Assembly: GCA_022766245.1 (NCBI GenBank)
Contig: JALEPL010000052.1
Coordinates: 78,478-142,477 of the forward strand
Direction: 5' to 3'
DNA length: 64,000 nucleotides
Origin: Lachnospiraceae bacterium
GTDB taxonomy: Bacteria > Bacillota > Clostridia > Lachnospirales > Lachnospiraceae
Shown: positions 1 through 8,964 of the stretch, piece after piece
How positions within the stretch are numbered: position 1 is the first letter of the stretch
How the letters are laid out: each line of letters begins with the position of its first letter
Made by a program: the position numbers and the translations under genes
Notes under the pieces: model-generated
Databases searched by the model: none
Told to the model about the DNA's origin: nothing
Seen by the model: the letters and a program-made list of their open reading frames with translations, nothing else

Positions 1-2001
1 ATTGTAAACGGTCTTTCCATTACTATCCCGGTTCATGTAGTCCTCATTGTATCCGACACCAAAATAAATCATGTCGTATTTGACATTCATATCTTCAATT
101 TTTCCAATGAACTCTGAGGTAGCCATATGCACGATTGTGATATTCGCCTGATCAACACCTGTCCATTCACTTACCTTTTTTCTAGTAAGAATGCGGCTGT
201 CCGTGGTATTGGCATTATTGTTGGCATAAAGAGCCCCCCATGCCGGTTCCACATCCAAAACGGTAAGCGTTTCTTTATCTGCAAATACACGCTTATTCTG
301 GAAGTTGATAATATACTGAATGACAGTTGCTCTGTCAATATCTGTACTCAGATACTGTCCCTCCACACGAAGGGTGTTCTCTGAATCAACGAGTGCCCGT
401 ACCGGTGCAAAAGGATCATTGGATGCAGGTGCCGTAATAATGGTTTCAAGTCCCTCAAAGAAAGGCTGTTTATTTCCTGCGCCATCTAAAGTATCCACGC
501 AGAAAATGTTATCCTGCGCATACTGTGTATGATTCCCGTTATAGAAAGAATTCAGAGAACCTGTTGCCGTAATGGCGGCATAATCCAAACTGTCCATATT
601 TTCCGGCAAAGTTGCCTGAATTGCAGCAATCACCAGCTTATATACGTCAGACTGCTCATACCCAGCAGGAACCGTCACTGTGTTACCACTCCCATCTGTT
701 GTAGTGGATGTGCCTGCCACGGCAGCTCCTACGATACTTCCATCAATCATACAAGGAATGCTGTCGGTCTTAATCCGGGCATAAATTTCCTTAATCTTAT
801 CCAGACAATCCACTTTTGTTCCGCTTACAGTTTTACCATAGGTATGTGTCACTGCTTCATCAGTAAGTGTACTATCCCATAATTTTTCATAAGTACAGTT
901 TCCGGCGATGTAGATGAAATCGTACTGAGCAACATCAGCTAAGGATGCAATCTCAGACTCTGTCACTGTAGTTACCTCAATGGGCAGATCTGAGGAATCA
1001 CCCACACAAAGTATCTTCCGCATAAACCAGTCATTATTCGTGATTCCACCAGTATACCAGATACGACCAACAGGCACTTCGTATGTAGGAGCAGTACCGG
1101 TTTCTCCCTCCGCTACTACTTCCGGAACGAAATCATAGTCACCATCTCCGTTGGTATACTTATAAGGATCTTCTGTATTAATATTCGCCACATAAATACC
1201 ATCCTGAGAGGTGTCATCAAATCGGAAAGTAGACACATAATAATAGGTTCTTCCTGCCACCATGTTTCCTTCATCAATGGTCTGATAATAGTTCAGGCTG
1301 TTAACACTGTCATATTTCAATTCATAGGCCTGATTATAAGGAGCCTCATCGCTCTTCTTAACTGTGGAGAACTCCACATAATAATTACCACCCTCAGGAG
1401 TGAGCGTATCTCTCTGATAGGTAAATGTCAGCACATTCGCATTATAATAACCGGTTCCATAGGAATTGGTTACATAATTTCCGGCTACAGACAAGATCTC
1501 ATAATTCTCAGGAGACAAATCCACATACTGCAGATTGTTCTTCTCCTCTTCTGTGGGAAAATATTTCTCAGTGTATGTGGTGTAACTTAAGGGTTTGCTG
1601 CCATCCTCAGCCAGAAGTCCTGCTGTAGTCAGTTTGCCTACCAAATCATTAATATATGCCTCACGTCCGGCCTTGTTATTAACAAAGGTGGTATCCCCTG
1701 CCTCCCGAAGGGAAGTCAGATACTCATCAAATCTGGTCTGTGTAAATTGCGGTTCTGCCCCGTCCACCAGATAGCCAATCTCAGAAGTGGCTCCATCTGG
1801 AATAATCTCCAAAATCTTATAAGGCTGACCACTGTTCATCTTGGTATCCACCACGGTCTCCACACCGGGAAAGGTATCCTTTGCCGATGCAAAAAATGGC
1901 TTCAATCTGGTTGCATATGCACTACCAAGCACTACGACAATCAATAATGCACTGCACAATTTTAATGTTTTCTTTTTATTCCATATCTTTTTGCCTGCCA
2001 T
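1..2001 (-). CDS. Large membrane-anchored extracellular protein, 3' part outside window (last gene seen of the type IV pilus operon)
   Basis: Reading frame is open from the ATG at 2001 to the window edge, 667 codons with no stop, so the C-terminus is missing. An AAGGAG lies 8 nt before this ATG; the in-frame ATG at 2007 is too close to it. The N-terminus is basic (MAGKKIWNKKK) followed by one hydrophobic segment (about residues 13-28), then a long polar region rich in T, Y, D and N, typical of a secreted or surface-anchored protein. It starts 15 bp after the PilW-like prepilin gene and is surely in the same operon, so a role at the pilus or cell surface is likely. I do not recognise a catalytic motif. 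It resembles in size and setting the large DUF5057-type proteins of Lachnospiraceae, but that is a recollection, not a match I could test. Confidence 0.75.
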   Translation of the reverse strand, partial: MAGKKIWNKKKTLKLCSALLIVVVLGSAYATRLKPFFASAKDTFPGVETVVDTKMNSGQPYKILEIIPDGATSEIGYLVDGAEPQFTQTRFDEYLTSLREAGDTTFVNNKAGREAYINDLVGKLTTAGLLAEDGSKPLSYTTYTEKYFPTEEEKNNLQYVDLSPENYEILSVAGNYVTNSYGTGYYNANVLTFTYQRDTLTPEGGNYYVEFSTVKKSDEAPYNQAYELKYDSVNSLNYYQTIDEGNMVAGRTYYYVSTFRFDDTSQDGIYVANINTEDPYKYTNGDGDYDFVPEVVAEGETGTAPTYEVPVGRIWYTGGITNNDWFMRKILCVGDSSDLPIEVTTVTESEIASLADVAQYDFIYIAGNCTYEKLWDSTLTDEAVTHTYGKTVSGTKVDCLDKIKEIYARIKTDSIPCMIDGSIVGAAVAGTSTTTDGSGNTVTVPAGYEQSDVYKLVIAAIQATLPENMDSLDYAAITATGSLNSFYNGNHTQYAQDNIFCVDTLDGAGNKQPFFEGLETIITAPASNDPFAPVRALVDSENTLRVEGQYLSTDIDRATVIQYIINFQNKRVFADKETLTVLDVEPAWGALYANNNANTTDSRILTRKKVSEWTGVDQANITIVHMATSEFIGKIEDMNVKYDMIYFGVGYNEDYMNRDSNGKTVYN

Positions 2002-2016
2002 ATGCATTACTCCTTA

Positions 2017-4182
2017 CTACGGTGTGCTTATCGGTGGAAGCTTTAGATCATCGGCTAATATCATCACACTCTTCTTTTCCATAAAGCCAAGTTCGTCATT
2101 ACCCCAACCAACACTTGAAATATTTAAATTTTTTGCGATTATAATTCCGCGGAACATCCCATGATGACAATTTATATTTACCGTCCCTTCTGGTGCATAG
2201 ATAATACCGTCAAAATACAGTTCGCTTCCATTGAAGTTCAAGGTATGCTCCCCCTTCATCCAGATTACAGTATCCGATGCGGTAGTAATTTTGGTAGATT
2301 CGATATTCACATCTGAATTCATAATCACATAAGGACAATTCGTCCCAAATTTCACCTCATTGGATGCCCAAATCTTCACCAATGAACCCGAAGAACCATC
2401 CCCTATCACAACATTCGTCATATCACTATTTGTAGGCAATGTAAGACCCCCAGCAAGCGGTGCAGGTTGAGAAGTAATTGTTTCACAACCAGTTATATTT
2501 ATTTTATTCGCCAGTTTGGTCTCATCAAACACTTTAAGCTCATTTGAAGTGGATACAATTCGAACAGGTCCAGCAATCATATTTCTAAGGAAATATGTAT
2601 TACTAGATCCAGTACTCGCATCATCCATCTTTGTTGTTTCAATAAGGTATGGATAAGTAAACGGCTTATTCGACGACGTCGTATCATACACATGAATGGT
2701 TATTTCATCATAATATTTCTGATATTCATTTCCAACCGTCGCACGCAGGAAAATTTCGCCATTCCTGCAATCATCACCGATAGTCAATGTCATCTTTTCA
2801 TTCTTATCCCCACTGGCTACAGCCGTATAACTTCCAACAGCAATGCGACTACTGTTTGTAGCCTCCCAGGTACGCATGGAAATTATTGAATCCGTTTCAT
2901 CTACAATTGTATCAAAGGAAATAGATTCCCCTGGACATACCCAGTAATCCCATCCAGTATCTGCTACGCTCTCATCCGGTACTATAGAAATTTTGAATCG
3001 CTTATTTCCCTGCACATTATACGTTGTTTCCTTATTCATTACATGAACGATAGCCTTGTCTTTATACTCAACCCCATCCACAATACCACTAATTCTGACG
3101 GTGTAAGTTCCCTCCTGATTTGCCCTAAAGCTTGCTGCACCAGGTTTATCTGTAAGCTCAGTTAAGGAATAACTGCCTGCCGCTTCCGAAGGATCTACCT
3201 TCCAAGTAATTCCACTTTCCAGATTTCCATTCGGTCTGCCATATAAATACAAGGTATGTCCATTATATATCCAGTAATCACGAATCGTTCCCAAAGACAA
3301 CTTGGTAGACATATCCACATACACATAGCCGATTCCGGATTTCGTATTATCCTGTACCGATGTAGCACGGACAACAATCGTTTCCGCTTCTTCCGAAGGA
3401 GCTACATACACTTCACCGGTATCCGCATTGACAGTGGTCTGAGTGGATGTATTTCCCTCAATCGTCCACGTTACTTCCTGGGACGGATTATTGGTTCCGT
3501 ATACTCTGGCATTAAAATCCCAGCTCTCTCCGAATTTCAACTCCTTGCTGGCAGGAATAACTGTTACGCTGTTAACTGCTGATACCACGGGTGTAGTAGG
3601 ATTGCTGCTTACAGAAGAAACCTTACCATTTCTAAGATAAACTGTGGCATCTGCTGTATAGACCTCGCCTGCTGTTCCATCAACGGCCAGTGCGACTTTC
3701 ACCTGTCTGGATGAATCCAGATTCGTCAAATCCACCTGAAAGTCAGAAATCTTTGTAGCCAATACCTCTTCTGCTATAGAAGTTGACACGCTTCCACTGG
3801 CATCAATATTATCCATGCGATAAGTGAGCTTCTTATCTGTAGCTGTCCATTTGATGTACTCTACAGTCTTTCCAGTTCCCACATTGCTGTAAATGCACAA
3901 CTCTTTTGTGGAAAAAGAAGCTGCTCCACTTAATGCATCTGACTTACATAAAGTACCATTTACTTTGTATTCAACGGTATCATCCGCATTGATGATATAA
4001 TTATTCAGCTGGGCAAGAATCACCTGTGCATCTTCCTGCAGAGTAGACTCATTCAATGACTTTCCATAGGATCTGGTGGTAAAAATGATAAACCCGGTAA
4101 CCAAAGTCCCCAGCATTGCCGTGATGGCAATGGCAAGAAGTACCTCAATCATAGTGATACCTTTATTATTTTTTCGTAACAT
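2017..4182 (-). CDS. Very large PilW-like minor prepilin with Ig-like (Big) domain
   Basis: 721 residues. The N-terminus MLRKNNKG-ITMIEVLLAIAI is a class III-signal type IV prepilin: the cleavage Gly is followed by a hydrophobic helix with Glu at +5. A GGAGGAG ribosome site stands just before the ATG. Most PilW/PilJ-type minor pilins have 200-400 residues; this one carries a long extracellular part. About residues 200-300 look like a bacterial Ig-like Big_2 fold (VTVIPASKELKFGESW, later VRATS and a VYVDM end), and further Ig-like repeats are possible to residue 500. The C-terminal third is beta-rich with a GTVNINCHHGMFRGIIIA stretch typical of pilin-associated beta-helix regions. It lies between a GspH-like prepilin and the large anchored protein, so it is probably a tip or adhesion subunit loaded through the minor pilin complex. 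The adhesion role is inferred. Confidence 0.8.
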   Translation of the reverse strand: MLRKNNKGITMIEVLLAIAITAMLGTLVTGFIIFTTRSYGKSLNESTLQEDAQVILAQLNNYIINADDTVEYKVNGTLCKSDALSGAASFSTKELCIYSNVGTGKTVEYIKWTATDKKLTYRMDNIDASGSVSTSIAEEVLATKISDFQVDLTNLDSSRQVKVALAVDGTAGEVYTADATVYLRNGKVSSVSSNPTTPVVSAVNSVTVIPASKELKFGESWDFNARVYGTNNPSQEVTWTIEGNTSTQTTVNADTGEVYVAPSEEAETIVVRATSVQDNTKSGIGYVYVDMSTKLSLGTIRDYWIYNGHTLYLYGRPNGNLESGITWKVDPSEAAGSYSLTELTDKPGAASFRANQEGTYTVRISGIVDGVEYKDKAIVHVMNKETTYNVQGNKRFKISIVPDESVADTGWDYWVCPGESISFDTIVDETDSIISMRTWEATNSSRIAVGSYTAVASGDKNEKMTLTIGDDCRNGEIFLRATVGNEYQKYYDEITIHVYDTTSSNKPFTYPYLIETTKMDDASTGSSNTYFLRNMIAGPVRIVSTSNELKVFDETKLANKINITGCETITSQPAPLAGGLTLPTNSDMTNVVIGDGSSGSLVKIWASNEVKFGTNCPYVIMNSDVNIESTKITTASDTVIWMKGEHTLNFNGSELYFDGIIYAPEGTVNINCHHGMFRGIIIAKNLNISSVGWGNDELGFMEKKSVMILADDLKLPPISTP

Positions 4183-4211
4183 GGCTCCTCCTCTCCGATC
4201 ACGCCCGGCAC

Positions 4212-4784
4212 CTAGTTCACGTCATGTTTTCCGGTTGCAGGATAGATCACGATACTCCGGGTAGTACGGGAATTCGAAATTTCCATTCCGGAATAATTAT
4301 ATTGATTACCGGTGATTTCTACCGGAGAAATCTTTCCGGTACCTTTTCCAAACAAAAACTGCGCTGCGGTACTCATACTCTCCTTATTCGTCTGATTCGT
4401 CAATGTGTACTCTGTGTTTCCCACAGACCCTACCCCATTCAGCTTGAATTTAAAGGTCAGAGACTTGTCGCCCAGTTCTGTTACCGAATAGGTCCGAGCA
4501 TCCGTCAGCTTATAAACTCCACTGCTCTCGTAGCAGGATTCTTTAATTACGGCGGCATAATACGTTCCATTATACTGATAAATCAGTAAACCAGCCACAT
4601 TTCCCTTTGTGGTGGCACTTACCATTGCTTTGTTCAGTTCAGAATCCACAGTCTCCACTGCCCGATTCACCTTCCAGTTCGTCATGGAAATGACCAATGA
4701 GATGGATACCCCGACAACCACCGCAATGATAGCCATTACCATAATCAACTCCACTAATGAAAAACCCCTGTTGTCTTTCCTCAT
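4212..4784 (-). CDS. Type II secretion/type IV pilus minor pseudopilin (GspH/PilE-like)
   Basis: 190 residues from the ATG at 4784; a longer frame to 4895 exists but would overlap the upstream PilX-like gene and lacks a ribosome site, whereas 4784 has GGAGTGAGG just before it. N-terminus MRKDNRG-FSLVELIMVMAI is a textbook prepilin signal with Gly at -1, Phe at +1 and Glu at +5. The rest is a short globular pilin head with predicted beta strands (TYYAAVIKE, KSLTFKFKLNG). It begins 10 bp after the preceding gene and ends 29 bp before the PilW-like gene, so it is translated from the pilus operon mRNA. Probably a minor pilin that helps prime assembly. Confidence 0.82.
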   Translation of the reverse strand: MRKDNRGFSLVELIMVMAIIAVVVGVSISLVISMTNWKVNRAVETVDSELNKAMVSATTKGNVAGLLIYQYNGTYYAAVIKESCYESSGVYKLTDARTYSVTELGDKSLTFKFKLNGVGSVGNTEYTLTNQTNKESMSTAAQFLFGKGTGKISPVEITGNQYNYSGMEISNSRTTRSIVIYPATGKHDVN

Positions 4785-4794
4785 AGCCTCACTC

Positions 4795-6972
4795 CTACTC
4801 TTTTGACCAATTCTGATAGATAATATAATCTGACATATCCACCTGAGCGCTTCCAGTGTCAGTAGAAGAAAGCCGCGCCAGATAGTATGATGCATCGGTT
4901 ACAATGGAATCCAGCTTGTAATCCGTAGCTCCATTATTATAAACTGCCAAATCCAGCAGGTTGGCTACCTCGGTAGCCGAAGCATTCACAGAAACGCTGA
5001 TTGTAGTTGGCATAGACACTTTAATTGCGCCACCACAAATAATCAATCCCTCAAAATCTTTCTCTACCGTAACATCACCAGTTGCAATAATCAAATGAAC
5101 CGACTCATCCACTGCTTCAGATGTAGTGTTATAGGTGTAGTCTCCATTTGACACCACAGCAGAATACTTGCTTCCAGCATTATCATAACTGAACTTTCTG
5201 GTAGAACCGGAAGGAACAATCGAATTAATCTCACTGACACTAATCAGATTATTAAATACGGTACTGCTGATCTGAGCTGTAGACAAATTGCCGTAATCTG
5301 TGGTCAGATTGCAATTATAAGCACTGTACATGTCGTAATACTCCGTCTGAAGTTTAAGTTTGGATGCATCACCTGAAATATCATTGTATGTACTAAACAA
5401 AGCAGTAGGATCCAGACTACGCACTCCCTGATTATCCCACAACAGGATACTACCATTGCTATCTGTAGCAAGACGATTCTCACGTACTGAGATGGAACGA
5501 TCCGCCACATAAAGATTCAGATAATCAGCCAGCTTTGTCTGATTGGATGCCTGACCATAATACTGCTTATAATAAGCCTGTGCCGCTTTTGCATCATTAA
5601 ATTTCAGGAAATAGTAATATAATCCGTCAGTACTTGCCTTCATGGTCACACCAACTGCACCATACCGTGCCAGCTCATCCGGATCTGTCACTGCGTTCGT
5701 AGCCGGATCACTGGTCGGGTTGCTGGGATCTGTCAAACCTGATTTCTTGAAGCAGGACACCGGAGCCAGATATGCCAGCTGACTACTCTTGATAGTAAGT
5801 GACTCACCCATCATCGCACCATTGGTACCGATGTAGGCATTTCCTGCCAGCATCAGGTAAGTCAGGTCATTCATGTACAGACTGGACTTTCCGGTATCTG
5901 CAATACCATTGATGACAATAGCACTACTGTAGTCGGATGGATTATCCCTCACTGTATCCGGGTTCAAAGACGCACAGGACTGTAAACTGATCGGATTACC
6001 ATATCCATAATACTCTCCACGAAGACGCACATCACCACATCCCTGAATCGTAAGGTCATCCGCCACATGGGAAGATCCTGACACATCATATTCTGCATGG
6101 CTCTTCACCAAAATATTATCTGTCCAGAGATTCGTCTTTTTCCCGGTGATCAGGGACGATTCTTCTTCCAAAGTAATACCACCCCTTGTAATCAGGTTGT
6201 TACCAATTCCCAGTTTCATGGTTGCATTGGTATCCAGTGTCAATCCCTTCTTATCTCCGTCTGCCACATTGAAATCACCGGCATAGATATTTCCATCTGC
6301 CTCCAAGGTACGATTACCATTATTTACCTGGATTCCCTGATCTGCCACCATAACATAGGACAGCAAATCCGGAGCAGAAGTGTTCTGTGTAAAGTTCATG
6401 TGGGGATAAGTTAATACAATATCCGTATCCACTTTCGTAAAATAATCACCACTTCCATTGTATGTCACTTCCAGATTGCGGATATAGATTCCGTCAGTGG
6501 CGAAATCTAATACCGCATCTTTCCCAGCCTGTGTCTTTACCTGCGCTCCAATTCCAGTGGTTGTATTATAGCGATGAGAGGAACCGATATAAGACTGAAG
6601 TGCTGCAATGTCATAAAATCCGGGACTGCTCTGCAGTGCATTTGTCAATTCTGAACGATACTTGCTAACAAAGCTATTCTGTCTCTGGGTATCGTTATTG
6701 TAAGAGCTGGAATAGCTCTCCATAACCTGACGGTAAGCCACCGTAGCTGCACTGGAAATCTCCTGCTGTAAGCCGGTACGGATTTCGTCCATGGCAGACT
6801 CTGCATCATAGAAATTATCAATTGACTGCTTATACATCCGCTTCATCTGAATGTTTGCCACACTGATGGTGAGAACTGTTACAACCAGAATTGCCACTAA
6901 TGCAATTGTAGCAATTACAGTCACCAGGGAAGCACCTTTATTGTTCAGTTTGTGTCGTCGTAATCGTTTCAT
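4795..6972 (-). CDS. Very large PilX-like pilin-operon protein lacking Glu5
   Basis: 725 residues from the ATG at 6972 (GGAG 8 nt upstream; a GTG at 6981 overlaps the ribosome site and is rejected). N-terminus MKRLRRHKLNNKG-ASLVTVIATIAL has the basic leader and Gly of a prepilin plus a long hydrophobic helix, but position +5 is not Glu, as in PilX-like and GspK-like proteins placed at the pilus tip. After the helix comes AESAMDEIRTGL, the usual amphipathic continuation. The remaining 600 residues are extracellular, with beta-rich, N/S/T-rich sequence (IYAGDFNVADGDKKG, ITLEEESSLITG) suggesting a beta-helix, and a VHLIIATGDVTVEKDFEGLIICGG segment near the C-terminus. Typical PilX proteins have about 200 residues, so this is strongly expanded. 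Tip location is inferred from family and operon. Confidence 0.75.
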   Translation of the reverse strand: MKRLRRHKLNNKGASLVTVIATIALVAILVVTVLTISVANIQMKRMYKQSIDNFYDAESAMDEIRTGLQQEISSAATVAYRQVMESYSSSYNNDTQRQNSFVSKYRSELTNALQSSPGFYDIAALQSYIGSSHRYNTTTGIGAQVKTQAGKDAVLDFATDGIYIRNLEVTYNGSGDYFTKVDTDIVLTYPHMNFTQNTSAPDLLSYVMVADQGIQVNNGNRTLEADGNIYAGDFNVADGDKKGLTLDTNATMKLGIGNNLITRGGITLEEESSLITGKKTNLWTDNILVKSHAEYDVSGSSHVADDLTIQGCGDVRLRGEYYGYGNPISLQSCASLNPDTVRDNPSDYSSAIVINGIADTGKSSLYMNDLTYLMLAGNAYIGTNGAMMGESLTIKSSQLAYLAPVSCFKKSGLTDPSNPTSDPATNAVTDPDELARYGAVGVTMKASTDGLYYYFLKFNDAKAAQAYYKQYYGQASNQTKLADYLNLYVADRSISVRENRLATDSNGSILLWDNQGVRSLDPTALFSTYNDISGDASKLKLQTEYYDMYSAYNCNLTTDYGNLSTAQISSTVFNNLISVSEINSIVPSGSTRKFSYDNAGSKYSAVVSNGDYTYNTTSEAVDESVHLIIATGDVTVEKDFEGLIICGGAIKVSMPTTISVSVNASATEVANLLDLAVYNNGATDYKLDSIVTDASYYLARLSSTDTGSAQVDMSDYIIYQNWSKE

Positions 6973-6987
6973 ATTATTCACTCCTAC

Positions 6988-8079
6988 CTATCTCAGGGCC
7001 GTTCCTGTGAGTGTCACCAGCTCATCGCCGTTATAATCAGCGACAGTTACTGAAATATCATACAAGCGCGCCACCTTACCGACCATGTTCTCATCCACAC
7101 CCAGCTCATAGAAACCAAATGCCTTAGGCGCAGTAACTGAATTCATAGAATCCATGACACTTCCGTCATGCTGATAGGTAATCTGATTAAAATCAGATAG
7201 TGCCAGATTCGTACGGATGGTGGTTGGCGCATTCACGTCAGTCTTCGTCTGTTCCACAACCGTCAATGCTCTCACTTTTTTATTAAAGACGGACGAACCA
7301 GCTTTCTGCTGTACGATGTATACATCCAAAGGATAGTTGTCCTTATTCTCAATAATAAAGGTCTCTTTCGCACCGGAAGCTGCCGGCACATAGAAAATAT
7401 AAAGACTCTTCAGCTCATTACCGGTCTGCAGGGAGCTGAAAATAGAAGCTGTTTCCGCTGTGCCCACCAAATTACCACTATAGGTTCTAGAGACGGTCTG
7501 TTTCACACTTTGGATACCACCTGCGTTAGAAATGACGAAAGTATACTGTGTTTCCATATTCTGCTTTACCTCAGACAGTGTCACTCCACTATGGCTGTCT
7601 ACATAGAGCTGTGCTGCACTGTTCAGCACGTTCGTATCCTCCACATAGAAAGCGTCTGTTCTGTTACTCATAGTAAATAACTCTGCTGTCTTCTGCGCAT
7701 TCAGTTCCTTCTCGGTTCCTGCATCATTATAGGTTTCTGTAGAAGGAGTTAATGTCACCTGCATACTGTAGGTACGATCATCAAATGTACGGTTGCTATA
7801 AGAAAGCGTATATATGGGATAGTTCACCCCATCAATGGTCTTATATCCGGATGGCGTATCTGTCCCTACATAGGCAGCAACACCCTCCGACTTAATCTGC
7901 TCAATCACATTTTCCGCCAGAGTCGATGCATTTAAAGTCTGTCTGGATTTTGCATTTGTTCTGCTGACTACCACAAAAGATCGTAAAAGCGGTATCAGGC
8001 AAATGGCGAAAATTGCCATGGCGATCAGCACTTCAATCAATGAAAAGCCCGCATTTTTATTCTTCTTAAGCTCCGACAT
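6988..8079 (-). CDS. PilV-like minor prepilin
   Basis: 363 residues; AGGAGG lies before the ATG at 8079. N-terminus MSELKKNKNAG-FSLIEVLIAMAI has the prepilin peptidase site, Phe +1 and Glu +5, and ends in an ICLIPLLRSFVVVSR helix characteristic of PilV/GspI-type pseudopilins. The remainder is a beta-rich head with many T, N and Y residues and is longer than usual for PilV (about 150-200 residues). The gene ends 15 bp before the PilX-like start. It most likely forms part of the PilV-PilW-PilX-GspH minor pilin priming complex made by these four consecutive genes. Confidence 0.82.
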   Translation of the reverse strand: MSELKKNKNAGFSLIEVLIAMAIFAICLIPLLRSFVVVSRTNAKSRQTLNASTLAENVIEQIKSEGVAAYVGTDTPSGYKTIDGVNYPIYTLSYSNRTFDDRTYSMQVTLTPSTETYNDAGTEKELNAQKTAELFTMSNRTDAFYVEDTNVLNSAAQLYVDSHSGVTLSEVKQNMETQYTFVISNAGGIQSVKQTVSRTYSGNLVGTAETASIFSSLQTGNELKSLYIFYVPAASGAKETFIIENKDNYPLDVYIVQQKAGSSVFNKKVRALTVVEQTKTDVNAPTTIRTNLALSDFNQITYQHDGSVMDSMNSVTAPKAFGFYELGVDENMVGKVARLYDISVTVADYNGDELVTLTGTALR

Positions 8080-8127
8080 CGGTGCCTCCTTTCTTGTAAT
8101 CCCATAGGACCCCTATAACCACATTAC

Positions 8128-8149
8128 ACTCACGCCCTAGGACGTGAGT
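8128..8149 (-). other. Intercistronic hairpin in pilus operon
   Basis: Stem ACTCACG/CGTGAGT (7 bp) with an 8-nt loop in the 88-bp gap between the PilO-like and PilV-like genes, the widest gap among the assembly genes downstream of pilM. No U-tract follows on the minus strand, so it is more likely a processing or mRNA-stability stem than a terminator. Confidence 0.4.
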
Positions 8150-8167
8150 ATAATATGTATCTTTAAG

Positions 8168-8947
8168 TTACTCTTCATTTTCGGTTTCGTTATCCTGTTC
8201 TGCGTCTCCAGCGTCAACAATCTCACCGGACTCGTCTACGTTCATTGTAGCCATCTTATTTGCCGCCTCACCGAAGGCATTCTCATTTCCGGTAGGAACA
8301 CCACTGATTGGATAAGGAGTGTACTCCCGATCACTGCCAATCAAATAAAACATATTCACTGCAATCGAACCGGTGATTCCACCACGCTCCTTGTCTCTCG
8401 CAAAGCTTGCCTCTGAAATGGATACCTTATCATTGCTGTCAAGCAAAGCCTGAAGCGCATCCTTTAATCCAGCATAAGTTGTGTGGGAAGTCAAAGAAGT
8501 AACTGTATTGTAGAGAGCCTTTCCACCATCGGTGGGATTTGTTCCGGCAGCATTCATCGTATATAACAACACATCCGGACCAGCAGAAACATTCTTGATT
8601 TCAATCTCATCTGTTCCACTTTCCATAGCCACTGCAAACATTACACGATCCTGCGGAGGAACCTGCACTTCAATATCTGCAAGCATCTGATCGATTTCAT
8701 CCTTCATGGTACTGGTACGCAGTGTATAGTCCTCCTCATCCTGTTGAATGACAAGCAGAGAATTAATCTCTTCTGATAAAGCTGTAATCTGTGTATTTAC
8801 ATCCTCTATCTTTGCATTAAACTTACGATAACCCAACTGGTAAGCCAAAAACACAAGTAAAAGACCTCCCACCACCAAAAGAAGCTTGGTAGCTGACTCA
8901 TCTAATGTAAATCCTTTTTTTCCATTATTGTTGTTATTTGTAGCCAT
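8168..8947 (-). CDS. pilO: PilO-like inner membrane alignment protein
   Basis: 259 residues, start supported by AGGAGG. An N-terminal polar stretch (MATNNNNNGKKGF) is followed by one membrane helix (about residues 22-41, LLLVVGGLLLVFLAYQLGY) and then a coiled coil (IEDVNTQITALSEEINSLL) and a small alpha/beta domain. This is the plan of PilO, which pairs with PilN and links the cytoplasmic PilM ring to the pilus machine. It directly follows the PilM-PilN fusion gene with a 17-bp gap. The C-terminal tail is very acidic (DAEQDNETENEE). Sequence identity to known PilO is not obvious by eye; the call rests on topology and gene order. Confidence 0.7.
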   Translation of the reverse strand: MATNNNNNGKKGFTLDESATKLLLVVGGLLLVFLAYQLGYRKFNAKIEDVNTQITALSEEINSLLVIQQDEEDYTLRTSTMKDEIDQMLADIEVQVPPQDRVMFAVAMESGTDEIEIKNVSAGPDVLLYTMNAAGTNPTDGGKALYNTVTSLTSHTTYAGLKDALQALLDSNDKVSISEASFARDKERGGITGSIAVNMFYLIGSDREYTPYPISGVPTGNENAFGEAANKMATMNVDESGEIVDAGDAEQDNETENEE

Positions 8948-8964
8948 ATATCCGTACCTCCTTA

